Part shown: piece after piece, positions 23,623-31,345 of the stretch
Numbering within the stretch: the stretch's first letter is position 1
How the letters are laid out: each line of letters starts with the position of its first letter
Program-made: the position numbers and the translations under genes
DNA from: a virus
DNA: 31,503 bases
Virus record (IMG/VR): IMGVR_UViG_3300006874_000073
Coordinates: 1-31,503 of that record
Strand: one strand, 5' to 3'
Notes under the pieces: model-generated
What the model was told of the DNA's origin: nothing
What the model saw: only the letters and a program-made list of their open reading frames with translations
The model's database searches: none

Positions 23623-26358
23623 ATGGATTTACTCAATCAATTGAAAGCTCTTAGGGACACTACCACTTCACCTGAGGTAAAATCAATCTGTGAGTCACAT
23701 ATACACAAGATTGAATCTGGAGGAGTCTCTAATTTAAATGAAAATGAAATATTGGAGTCTGTGAAGGATGCGGAAGCTGCTTCTCAAGAGCCTGTTAACA
23801 GTCCTCTCGATATGATAAGATCTGAACAGCTAGATAGATCAAAGGCTGCTGCACAGAGGCTAATGGAGTCTTGGGGAGGAGTTGGTTCCTTAAGATCTTC
23901 TACTGCGGGATCTTATGTTGACGGTAAAAAAGAAGATAAGTCTGCCAGCAATGTTCAGGACATATCAGAGAGCCTAAAGGAGGTAGCTAAAAAAGATCCA
24001 GCTGCAAAAGCATTTGTTGACTCGCAGAGAGTTAACAATATGGGAATATATGAATCCATTTTAGAAATAAAGGGCTCTGGAATTTATGAGCACCCCAATG
24101 TAAAAATCCTTTGTGAGAAATATTACAATCTAATTAAGGATAGAGGAATTCCTGAATTCTTGATCGCGGAATCTTTCCTATCAGAGCTTTCTAATTTTAC
24201 TTGGGATGATAAGGTTAAGAAATTTTACGAGTCTATAAAGAATGTGGTAGATTCTTTAAGACCTGAGATTGAGGTTTCTAAGGCAATCCATTCAATTAAG
24301 AATAGCTCAGGGTCTGATTTTTACTCCCCTGTTCTTGAGTCGTTGAATCAGTGGATGATATCTGAGAATAAATCAGTTTCTCTTCTTTCTAAGGAAATCT
24401 CTAGATGGTCTTTTAACCCGGCGGTAAGAAATCTGGTTAATACTCTGTCTTTGATGGAGAGTAACGAGGAGAAGCTTTCTATCCCGGTAAGCTCAGGTAA
24501 CTCTTCTGTAGGTAGGATTTTCTCGCCCGTTCATGTAGGGGGAGGAAAGACCGTCTTTACTATAGGGAGCAATATCTTTGAAGGTTCTAGTGAGGGTCTG
24601 AGAAGATTGAATAAAACTGAATACCAGAACTTACCTGAAGACTACAAATCTTTGCTTGAGTCTTTCTATTCTAAATATGTTAAGGTCAATGAGCAGGGTT
24701 TAAATGTTTATGTTGGCGATAAGGTGTTTAAGATAGTCGAGGAGAATGAGCAAGTTAATCTTTACAATAAGTCTTCCAAAATGAATACTTCTGATAAAGG
24801 AAATCTTGCTAAACAAATAGCATTGGAAATATCCGGAAGTTTTGGTGTAAATGAGTCTAAGGTAGTTTCCGACATCATCAGACTATTCGAGAATTACAAT
24901 AGCATAGTGGAGCTTGATTTTGCTAAGAAGATAGATTCTAAAGTATTTGAAGGAGCTTCGGTCAACTTGATAAAATGGAGCGGCAAGATATTCTTAAACA
25001 GAATAAACACCGCTATGAATGAGAATTCCGTATATGAAGTAAACGGAACCCAGGCAACTAAGATGGTTAAGGAATTCCTTAAATATGATATTTCTGAGGG
25101 ATTAACTGAATTCTTAGAAGGTGAAGCCAGAGTTAAATCTATTATGCTGAATGATAGAAAGCAGATCATGGAGAATATAGCAATTATAGAGGCTCAAATC
25201 TCTAAACTCCAGGATCTTATGGAGAACAATCCTCTCTATTCTAATTCGGAGGAAATTGAAAGAGCTCATCATCTTCTAGAGACTGAATTGAAGTCACTTA
25301 GAAAGAAATGGCAAACAGTAAATGAGGAGATTGAGAAAATAGAGAATGGACAGGCTGAGCAGGTAGAGGATATTAGCGAGGAGGCTCAATTTACTGTAGG
25401 TGACTATGTTAAGGTCAAGGAATCTGGAAATACTGGTAAGGTGATATCAGTTGATAGCACTACGGGTTCATACACTGTCCTGATGGATAATGGAAGAACC
25501 GGGGATTTTAGACTCGACGAGATAGTTAACATAGAAGATGCCCTTAAAGATGCTGGTGAAGAAAATCAGGAAGCTGCAGATTCGCAGGAGGAGGAAATCA
25601 AAGAAAATGAATCTAAAGAGACACTAGATGAAGCTGCTACTCCAGCTGCTACCCTAAAGGCTAATACTTCAGAAGCACCATACGATAAGAAGGAGCAGGA
25701 AGAAACTAGCAAGAAGGACATAGAGAATGAAAAACATGCTAATTTAGAGGAGGCTCCGGAAGGGACTGAGAAGGAGACAAAATTTGAAGTTAAGCTGAAG
25801 GATTCATTGGTTGATAAGATTGGTTATAACGTAAATGAAAATGACGAGGTTCCTAATGAGGGACAAGAAGCGATGGCCTCAGCTCCGGTTGATGCAGATA
25901 ACGAAGTTTCTGAGGCTGACATAGAAAACGTTGATCAAAACTTGGCAGAAGCACCAGGGGGTAGACAACACGCAGACTATGACGTCAAGGTAGTTAAGGC
26001 AGAGGAGAAAGGAAAGGCTGATATAGTTAAGACTGATCCTGAGTTCGCTTCAGCTCCTGGCGACGGAACTGATAAAGAGTTACATCACGAAATTAAGGGT
26101 GAAATGGGATATAACCTGGATGAAGCCGCTGATATTGAAAAAGTTGACCAAAATCTAGCGGAAGCACCAGGTGGAAGAACAGAAGCTGATTATGATGTTG
26201 AAGTAGTTAAAGCTGAGAAGAAAGCAGCCGAGATTATGAAGACTAACCAGGAATTAGCAGAAGCACCTTCAGCTGGTACAGAAGCGGAGACTGACGTGGA
26301 AGTTAACCAGGAGATGGGATATAATCTAGACGAAAGCGAGGAGTCAAAAAAAAACTAA
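23623..26358 (+). CDS. Large acidic protein, possible internal head/scaffold protein
   Basis: A 911-aa protein of unrecognised family. Residues 1-500 are mostly helical (with a beta-rich patch near 285-370); 505-585 is coiled-coil (IAIIEAQISKLQDLMENN and following). Residues about 590-640 form a KOW-like small beta-barrel (FTVGDYVKVKESGNTGKVIS, then YTVLMDNGRTGDFRLDEI). The rest is acidic and repetitive. Seven Leu-x-Glu sites mark this tail (Glu670, 710, 776, 834, 847, 880 and 904; six are followed by Ala). T4 prohead protease gp21 cuts after (Leu/Ile)-x-Glu, so maturation into small acidic peptides, as for T4 gp22, is a reasonable hypothesis. The 0-frame stop follows an A-run and the -1 frame continues the same kind of sequence. 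A virion core role is inferred. Confidence 0.6.
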   Translation: MDLLNQLKALRDTTTSPEVKSICESHIHKIESGGVSNLNENEILESVKDAEAASQEPVNSPLDMIRSEQLDRSKAAAQRLMESWGGVGSLRSSTAGSYVDGKKEDKSASNVQDISESLKEVAKKDPAAKAFVDSQRVNNMGIYESILEIKGSGIYEHPNVKILCEKYYNLIKDRGIPEFLIAESFLSELSNFTWDDKVKKFYESIKNVVDSLRPEIEVSKAIHSIKNSSGSDFYSPVLESLNQWMISENKSVSLLSKEISRWSFNPAVRNLVNTLSLMESNEEKLSIPVSSGNSSVGRIFSPVHVGGGKTVFTIGSNIFEGSSEGLRRLNKTEYQNLPEDYKSLLESFYSKYVKVNEQGLNVYVGDKVFKIVEENEQVNLYNKSSKMNTSDKGNLAKQIALEISGSFGVNESKVVSDIIRLFENYNSIVELDFAKKIDSKVFEGASVNLIKWSGKIFLNRINTAMNENSVYEVNGTQATKMVKEFLKYDISEGLTEFLEGEARVKSIMLNDRKQIMENIAIIEAQISKLQDLMENNPLYSNSEEIERAHHLLETELKSLRKKWQTVNEEIEKIENGQAEQVEDISEEAQFTVGDYVKVKESGNTGKVISVDSTTGSYTVLMDNGRTGDFRLDEIVNIEDALKDAGEENQEAADSQEEEIKENESKETLDEAATPAATLKANTSEAPYDKKEQEETSKKDIENEKHANLEEAPEGTEKETKFEVKLKDSLVDKIGYNVNENDEVPNEGQEAMASAPVDADNEVSEADIENVDQNLAEAPGGRQHADYDVKVVKAEEKGKADIVKTDPEFASAPGDGTDKELHHEIKGEMGYNLDEAADIEKVDQNLAEAPGGRTEADYDVEVVKAEKKAAEIMKTNQELAEAPSAGTEAETDVEVNQEMGYNLDESEESKKN
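25930..26340 (+). repeat. Tandem ~70-residue acidic repeat, two copies
   Basis: Residues about 770-838 and 841-907 are copies: VDQNLAEAPGGR...ADYDV-VVKAE, then a degenerate AP-x-GT segment, then EMGYNLDE. Matching Leu residues are 71 (774 to 845) and 70 (832 to 902) positions apart, so the unit is about 210 nt. A weaker related unit (NLEEAPEGTEKET... IGYNVNE) lies upstream at about residues 707-742. Confidence 0.8.
26349..26355 (+). promoter_or_regulatory. Slippery heptamer A AAA AAC (candidate -1 frameshift site)
   Basis: The 0-frame codons AAA AAA AAC TAA contain the canonical X-XXY-YYZ heptamer A-AAA-AAC directly before the stop codon, inside a run of nine A. The -1 frame stays open for 60 codons past this point. 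Confidence 0.6.
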
Positions 26359-26537
26359 AAAAAATCCTAAGTAGGGTTTGGGCTTTTGCTCCTACCGGTA
26401 AAGATCAGAATAAAAAACCGGAGGCTTTTGTAGACGATATACAAGATAAAATGAGCGTAGCTCCAGACGGTAAGCAAAAACCATCTGAGGCTTCGCTCAT
26501 TTCTGTTGTTGATGACGGAGAGGAGGAGAAGGTTTAA
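26355..26537 (+). CDS. -1 frame extension of the 911-aa protein
   Basis: After the A-run the -1 frame reads LKKILSRVWAFAPTGKDQNK, then KPEAFVDDIQDKMSVAPDGK and finally QKPSEASLISVVDDGEEEKV before a TAA at 26535. Its FAPTGK and VAPDGK motifs echo the EAP-x-G units of the upstream tail, which is what a true C-terminal continuation would show. A ribosomal -1 slip at A-AAA-AAC would make a product of about 971 aa. A homopolymer length error, or polymerase slippage on nine A, would give the same pattern. There is no separate upstream start in this frame; an internal ATG at 26451 would give only 28 residues. Confidence 0.6.
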   Translation, partial: LKKILSRVWAFAPTGKDQNKKPEAFVDDIQDKMSVAPDGKQKPSEASLISVVDDGEEEKV

Positions 26538-26546
26538 CCTGAAACT

Positions 26547-26558
26547 AACCTCGAGGTT
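26547..26558. other. 12-bp perfect palindrome AACCTCGAGGTT
   Basis: AACCTCGAGGTT lies in the 59-nt gap between the -1 frame stop and the gp55-like gene. It could be an operator for the sigma gene or a chance palindrome; there is no U-run to make it a terminator. Confidence 0.3.
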
Positions 26559-26596
26559 TATACTAAAAATAAAAACATCTATCTCAGATTATAGTT

Positions 26597-26953
26597 ATGG
26601 CTAATTATGTAAAAAATGCGGATCTCATGAAGGCTATTTTAGAGTCCAAGGAGAAAGGCGAGCTTACACCTGCCACTGTAGAGATGTTTTCACTGATGGT
26701 TCAAGGAATATCTAAAAAAATGGCTTATAGGGATCCTGATGACAAGGAGGATTGTATGGCTTTTGCGATGGAGGATCTCTGTAAATATTGGAATAGATTT
26801 AACCCGGAGAAATCCAACAATCCATTTGCTTATTACACCCAGATAGCCAAGAATGGGTTTGCCAAGGGGTGGAAAAAAATACACCCGCCCAAAGCCCCTA
26901 AAATGATACCTTTCTCTTATATCACTGGTGATGACAATTCTTACAACGTGTAG
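26597..26953 (+). CDS. Late-transcription sigma factor, gp55-like
   Basis: The 118-aa protein follows the T4 gp55 pattern closely: NYVKNADLMKAILESKEKGE (T4 has YVNNKELLQAI at this place), then MVQGISKKMAYRD, then DCMAFAMEDLCKYWNRFNPE and NNPFAYYTQIAKNGFAKGWK (T4: [20 protein letters not shown]). This is the sigma region 2 core that binds RNA polymerase and melts the late promoter. T4 gp55 is 185 aa; this copy ends soon after that helix and lacks the long C-terminal tail that in T4 bears the sliding-clamp-binding motif. Late promoters for it could be the GATATATA elements. Downstream is the gp4-like gene, 9 nt away. Confidence 0.82.
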   Translation: MANYVKNADLMKAILESKEKGELTPATVEMFSLMVQGISKKMAYRDPDDKEDCMAFAMEDLCKYWNRFNPEKSNNPFAYYTQIAKNGFAKGWKKIHPPKAPKMIPFSYITGDDNSYNV

Positions 26954-26962
26954 GATTTTTTA

Positions 26963-27448
26963 ATGACTGATATAAAGAAAATAAAACCCAATGGGGATTA
27001 TAAATCCGGATTGTACGTCCCTCAGAATCCGGAGAAATATATCGGTGACATACACAATATAATATGCAGATCCTCTTGGGAATTTAGATTCTGTCGCTAC
27101 TGTGATACTAACGAGAGAATTTTGAAATGGAGTTCCGAGCCCATAAAGATCCCATACTATAATCCTCTTGATAAAAAAGAACACCAATATAATGTGGACT
27201 TTTATATCATGACACTTAAGGACGATGGGGAGACTCAGGAGTGGATAATCGAAGTAAAGCCTGAGTCGCAGTTTAAAAAACCCATATTAGAAGGCAATTC
27301 TACCCTCAAGAAACTAAAGTCCTACAACCATAAAATGCAGGTATGGATTACTAACCAAGCCAAATTTAAGTATGCTAAACAATGGGCTGATGCCAGGGGA
27401 TACAAATTTGGGGTGGTTGATGAAAATTTCCTTTTTAGAAGTAAGTGA
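26963..27448 (+). CDS. Head completion nuclease, gp4-like
   Basis: This 161-aa protein matches the T4 gp4 (gp50/gp65) head completion family, common in T4-like phages: VPQNPEKYIGDIHNIICRSS, then WEFRFCRYCD, ILKWSSEPIKIPYYNPLDKK and VDFYIMTL. The core carries a PD-(D/E)XK-type nuclease site, with Asp79 in VDFY and Glu97-x-Lys99 in IIEVKPE, and ends with QAKFKYAKQWADARGYKFGV. T4 gp4 is about 150 aa. It acts at the end of head filling, before tail attachment. It overlaps the next gene by 4 nt (GTGA). Confidence 0.88.
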   Translation: MTDIKKIKPNGDYKSGLYVPQNPEKYIGDIHNIICRSSWEFRFCRYCDTNERILKWSSEPIKIPYYNPLDKKEHQYNVDFYIMTLKDDGETQEWIIEVKPESQFKKPILEGNSTLKKLKSYNHKMQVWITNQAKFKYAKQWADARGYKFGVVDENFLFRSK

Positions 27449-28050
27449 AAACCTTTGAAGAACAGGTAAAAGAATATAGGAATACTGCTAGTTCTATATC
27501 GTTGTTGTCTGCCAACTCGGATTCATACTTTTCTGAAACCTATGGTATATCAGGTAGTGGAGGAGATGAGCCATTTCTAGATAATTACTTAAACGGGAAA
27601 ATATACACCGGTGAATACCTGACAGACTCTAAGATTGGTAAGAAACATAAGTATATTAACAGGTATCCTCTGTTTTTGTTCATCGATCAGCAAAGGGTCG
27701 GTGACACCACGATTTTAAGATCTATAGATCTTAATATAATCCCCCCAGATTATAGAGGACAGATATTAATGAGAATCTTCAATCAGTTTTATCAATTGAT
27801 TAAGGAGAACCGGGAAAATATACCAAACTCTCAACAGCCCCTAAGGCTTACCCTTTCATCTTTGCCAGCATTTCTCAACGGAACTGGATACTCCTATGCT
27901 TTAACTGGATTTAAGAAGACTTACCTGAGGGGTGTGAAAGTTGTTGATTATGATGACTGGTGTAAAATCCCATATTTATCTGAGGCTTTGGTACAGGGAC
28001 TTCCTCTTAACTCGATATATAATGATTATAGATCGAAATTAAATCTTTAG
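27445..28050 (+). CDS. Conserved phage protein, function unknown
   Basis: A 201-aa protein starting with GTG 27445 inside the gp4-like gene's end. The middle reads NRYPLFLFIDQQRVGDTTIL, then RSIDLNIIPPDYRGQILMRI. A fairly common group of T4-like phage proteins has an FPL...l-LN-h-lPP-lR-q motif of this kind; I cannot give its function. The C-terminus (about 145-200) is FKKTYLRGVKVVDYDDWCKI then PYLSEALVQGLPLN. In T4 the gene after gp4 is gp53, but this sequence does not look like T4 gp53. A virion or assembly role is possible from its position between gp4 and the portals. Confidence 0.6.
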   Translation: MKTFEEQVKEYRNTASSISLLSANSDSYFSETYGISGSGGDEPFLDNYLNGKIYTGEYLTDSKIGKKHKYINRYPLFLFIDQQRVGDTTILRSIDLNIIPPDYRGQILMRIFNQFYQLIKENRENIPNSQQPLRLTLSSLPAFLNGTGYSYALTGFKKTYLRGVKVVDYDDWCKIPYLSEALVQGLPLNSIYNDYRSKLNL

Positions 28051-28085
28051 TGAGGTCTAGAAAAAACAAGTAATAAAACTATTCT

Positions 28086-29708
28086 ATGGCAGGATTTACT
28101 GAAAGTCCACAGGGAAATCCCATATTTCAAAGGATTCGTGACTCCGTAAAGGGGCTGAGTAACTTTGGTATGCGCTATGGTGATATGGTTATTAAGAACT
28201 CTCAAGCCATAGGACAGACCGAGGCTGAGTTCATGAAGAAGGGCAATATAGAGGATGAAACGATGCTCTATTCCCTCGGGAGGCAGGACACCTCTACCCG
28301 GCAGTTTATTGGATATTACGATAAGGACTATGTCGGTAAGAGGGATTACCTCCGGAAGTTTTCACTCAATCCTGAGATTGAGTATATTATCGACACTGTT
28401 TGTGATGAGTCCATTACATATGACTCTTACAATTTCTTTGCTTACCCTGCTTTTCTAAATCTTACTGATGTTAAAGATAAGGTTAAAGACAGAATAGAAT
28501 CGAATTACAAGAAGCTCTATGATATGTTCGGCTTCAGTGATGATATAACTGCGTGGCAGTATTTCAGACAGCTGATTATAGATGGATTCCTTGCATTCGA
28601 GATTGTTTATGATGATAGCGGTAAGGAGATAATTGGATTTAAGGAATTAGATTCTACCACATTAATGCCTTCGGTTGAAAAACAGAAGGATGGAACTTGG
28701 TTGAATGTTTGGTACCAATATCCAAAGGATCAGAACAAGAGGAGAATGCTATACGATTCTCAAGTCATATACATCTCCTATGCGAAGGGTAATTCAGTTT
28801 CGAGGGTAAGTTATACGGAGAGATTGATAAGGCCTTATAACGTGCTAAGAATAATCGAATACACAAGGGTTATATGGTCTGTTATGAATGCTTCATTCAG
28901 GATGAAGATGACAGTTCCTATTGGCTCTAGGTCTCCTCAGAAGTCTATGCAGACATTAGGAGAATTAATGAGTATCTACAAGGAGGATATAAGATTCAAT
29001 GACGAAAGTGGGGAATTGACCATAGACGGAAGACCTAAGATTCAATTTTATAAGAATTACCTTATGCCTTCAGGTGTAAACGGTACACCTACTATAGAAC
29101 CACTTAACAATGCTGGACCAAACCTAAATGATCCTCAACCGCTGGCTTATTTCTTCGATAAACTTGTGCAGGAATCTAAAATACCATTCTCTAGATTCCA
29201 GGGGCCTGATGGTGGATCGATTGGAAATTATAGCAATGGAGCTGAGGGACTCGACAAGGAAGAAATAAGATTCTCCAAATTTATTAGCAGGTTGAGATCT
29301 ATTTTTCAGGATATACTGGTTAAACCACTCTGGATTCAGATGTGTAGAGATTTCCCAGAGCTGGAAAAAGACTACTTATTCAAAAGTCAGCTTGGTCTAA
29401 ATTTTGTTTCAGATAATCCTTTTAAGATCAACCAGGAGATAGAGATTATGACAAAGAAGAAGGAATCGATCGATTCCCTCTATGGTCTTACTGATGATGA
29501 CGAGAAACCTTTCTTTTCTTTGGCTTATCTGATAGAAAACTATCTCGGCATGAACGAAGACGATATAAAAGCTAACAAAGAGGCTAAGGAAAAGAGAGCA
29601 GAGGAGAAGAAAAAAGAGGAAGAAAGTAAAAAAGAGGAAGAGGGTGGAGAAGAAACACCAGAGGAAACCACAGAAGAAACCCCGGAGGGTACTGAGGGGG
29701 AAACCTAA
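28086..29708 (+). CDS. Portal vertex protein, gp20-like (copy 1)
   Basis: This 540-aa portal has the T4 gp20-family blocks: YDKDYVGKRDYLRKFSLNPE, LIIDGFLAFEIVYDDSGKE, IGFKELDSTTLMPSVEKQ, VIYISYAKGNSVSRVSYTER, the GRPKIQFYKNYLMP stretch and the C-terminal EEIRFSKFISRLRSIFQDIL followed by VKPLWIQMC. Size is close to T4 gp20 (524 aa). The end is a Lys/Glu-rich tail (about residues 495-540). Portals form the 12-subunit ring at one vertex through which gp17 packs DNA. A second intact paralogue follows 10 nt downstream, which is unusual. Confidence 0.92.
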   Translation: MAGFTESPQGNPIFQRIRDSVKGLSNFGMRYGDMVIKNSQAIGQTEAEFMKKGNIEDETMLYSLGRQDTSTRQFIGYYDKDYVGKRDYLRKFSLNPEIEYIIDTVCDESITYDSYNFFAYPAFLNLTDVKDKVKDRIESNYKKLYDMFGFSDDITAWQYFRQLIIDGFLAFEIVYDDSGKEIIGFKELDSTTLMPSVEKQKDGTWLNVWYQYPKDQNKRRMLYDSQVIYISYAKGNSVSRVSYTERLIRPYNVLRIIEYTRVIWSVMNASFRMKMTVPIGSRSPQKSMQTLGELMSIYKEDIRFNDESGELTIDGRPKIQFYKNYLMPSGVNGTPTIEPLNNAGPNLNDPQPLAYFFDKLVQESKIPFSRFQGPDGGSIGNYSNGAEGLDKEEIRFSKFISRLRSIFQDILVKPLWIQMCRDFPELEKDYLFKSQLGLNFVSDNPFKINQEIEIMTKKKESIDSLYGLTDDDEKPFFSLAYLIENYLGMNEDDIKANKEAKEKRAEEKKKEEESKKEEEGGEETPEETTEETPEGTEGET

Positions 29709-29718
29709 GAATAATTAA

Positions 29719-31314
29719 ATGGCAGGATTTCTAGATAACATACAGGAAAGGACCTTCTTAGGTAACTTATATCGTAACCTTAGTAGAATCGGGAGGTTTG
29801 GTATGAAGTATGAGGATATGGTAATCCGTAATTCTCAGGCTATCGGACAGACCGAGTCCAATTTTTTTGACCAGCAGGGAACGGGATTTACTGAAAACTC
29901 GGCTTTTAGGTGGACACTCGGGTATCAGGATACCAAGATAAGAAAGTACATAGCATATTTCGACAAGGACTATGTGGGTAAGAGGGATTTTCTAAGGAAG
30001 TTCTCCCTTAATGGAGAGATAGATTTCATCCTAGATACGCTTACTGATGATGCAATAAATTATGATGATAAGAATTTCTTTGCATACTCGAAGGTAGCTA
30101 ACATGGAGCTAAAGGATGAGGTTTTGGATAGTATGGACAGTAGATTCAGGAGTCTCTATATGATGTTCGGGTTCCAACAATCGATATTGGCTTGGCAATA
30201 CTTCAGACAATTCTTGATTGATGGATTTTTGGCCTTTGAGATAGTATACTCAACTGATGGTAAAAAAATAGTGGGTTTCAAAGAACTCGATCCAACCTCA
30301 CTTCAGCCTGCTACTGAGCCACAAGAAAATGGCGAGTATAAGCAGATCTGGATACAATACCCGGAGGATAACAAAATGACCAGAAAGCTCAGGGATGAGC
30401 AAATAATTTACTTATCCTATGCTAAGGGAAATACTATTTCTAGAGTTAGCTATATCGAAAGACTCATAAGATCCTACAATATACTCCGAATAATGGAGAA
30501 TACTAGGGTTATATGGAATGTGATGAATGCCTCTTATAGACTCAAGTTCGTTATTCCTGTTGGGACCCAGTCACCTCAGAAAGCTATGAATACCTTGGGT
30601 CAATTGATGTCCATTTATAAGGAAGAGATTGAACTTAACGATTTTTCAGGAGAACTTACTGTTAACGGAAGGCCAAAGGTGCAATTCTATAAGAACTATC
30701 TTTTCCCTGAGAAGGATGGGCAATCTCCTGAAATCTCCACATTGGATCCTGCAGGGCCGGATTTTAATGTAATGGAAAACGTGGTATATTTCTACAATAA
30801 ACTCAAGCTTGATTCTAAGATACCATATGCTAGATTTTCTTTCCGTGGTGGAACTCCGGCTAATTACCAAATAAGCATAGATCAATTGGAGAGGGATGAA
30901 ATAAGGTATGAGAAATTTTTGACGAGACTGAGATCGATATTCCAGGAGATACTAGTTAAACCACTTTATATACAGATGTGCCTGGACTACCCTCATCTTG
31001 CTAAAGATAGGTCTTTCAAAGTTAATCTTGGTCTTGAATTTACAAGGGAGAATATCTTTGAACAATTCATACAGCTTCAGAACTATACCAAGAGGGCAGC
31101 TTTTGTGAATGATCTTGGTGAAATGAAGCAGAAGATTGGTGAGGAGGAGGTTCCTTATTTTGATAAGGAATTCTTGATAAAGAGATGGCTTGGACTAACC
31201 GTGGACGAGTATAAGAAAAACGAGAAGTACAAAGAGAGGGAGGAGAAAGAGGCCGAGGAAAAGGCTAAGGAAGCTGGGGGTGAGGAGGAATCTTCAGCTG
31301 ATTTTACACTATAA
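29719..31314 (+). CDS. Portal vertex protein, gp20-like (copy 2)
   Basis: The 531-aa protein aligns with copy 1 throughout: DMVIRNSQAIGQTES, DKDYVGKRDFLRKFSLNGEI, QFLIDGFLAFEIVYSTDGK, IVGFKELDPTSLQP, IIYLSYAKGNTISRVSYIER, NGRPKVQFYKNYLFPEK and DEIRYEKFLTRLRSIFQEIL. It also ends in a charged tail. Differences cluster near the region after YFYNKLKLDSKIPYARFSF, where copy 1 has a distinct FQGPDGG loop, and in the C-terminal 90 residues. No stop or frameshift breaks it, so both copies look functional. A mixed or alternative portal ring, or a non-portal role for one copy, would need testing. Confidence 0.9.
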   Translation: MAGFLDNIQERTFLGNLYRNLSRIGRFGMKYEDMVIRNSQAIGQTESNFFDQQGTGFTENSAFRWTLGYQDTKIRKYIAYFDKDYVGKRDFLRKFSLNGEIDFILDTLTDDAINYDDKNFFAYSKVANMELKDEVLDSMDSRFRSLYMMFGFQQSILAWQYFRQFLIDGFLAFEIVYSTDGKKIVGFKELDPTSLQPATEPQENGEYKQIWIQYPEDNKMTRKLRDEQIIYLSYAKGNTISRVSYIERLIRSYNILRIMENTRVIWNVMNASYRLKFVIPVGTQSPQKAMNTLGQLMSIYKEEIELNDFSGELTVNGRPKVQFYKNYLFPEKDGQSPEISTLDPAGPDFNVMENVVYFYNKLKLDSKIPYARFSFRGGTPANYQISIDQLERDEIRYEKFLTRLRSIFQEILVKPLYIQMCLDYPHLAKDRSFKVNLGLEFTRENIFEQFIQLQNYTKRAAFVNDLGEMKQKIGEEEVPYFDKEFLIKRWLGLTVDEYKKNEKYKEREEKEAEEKAKEAGGEEESSADFTL

Positions 31315-31345
31315 ATGAGAAAGTAAGGTTCTTAAATTAATTTTT

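Noticed and set aside
28086-31314. One portal gene split by a frameshift
   Set aside because: Each frame has its own complete N- and C-terminal portal blocks, so these are paralogues and not halves.
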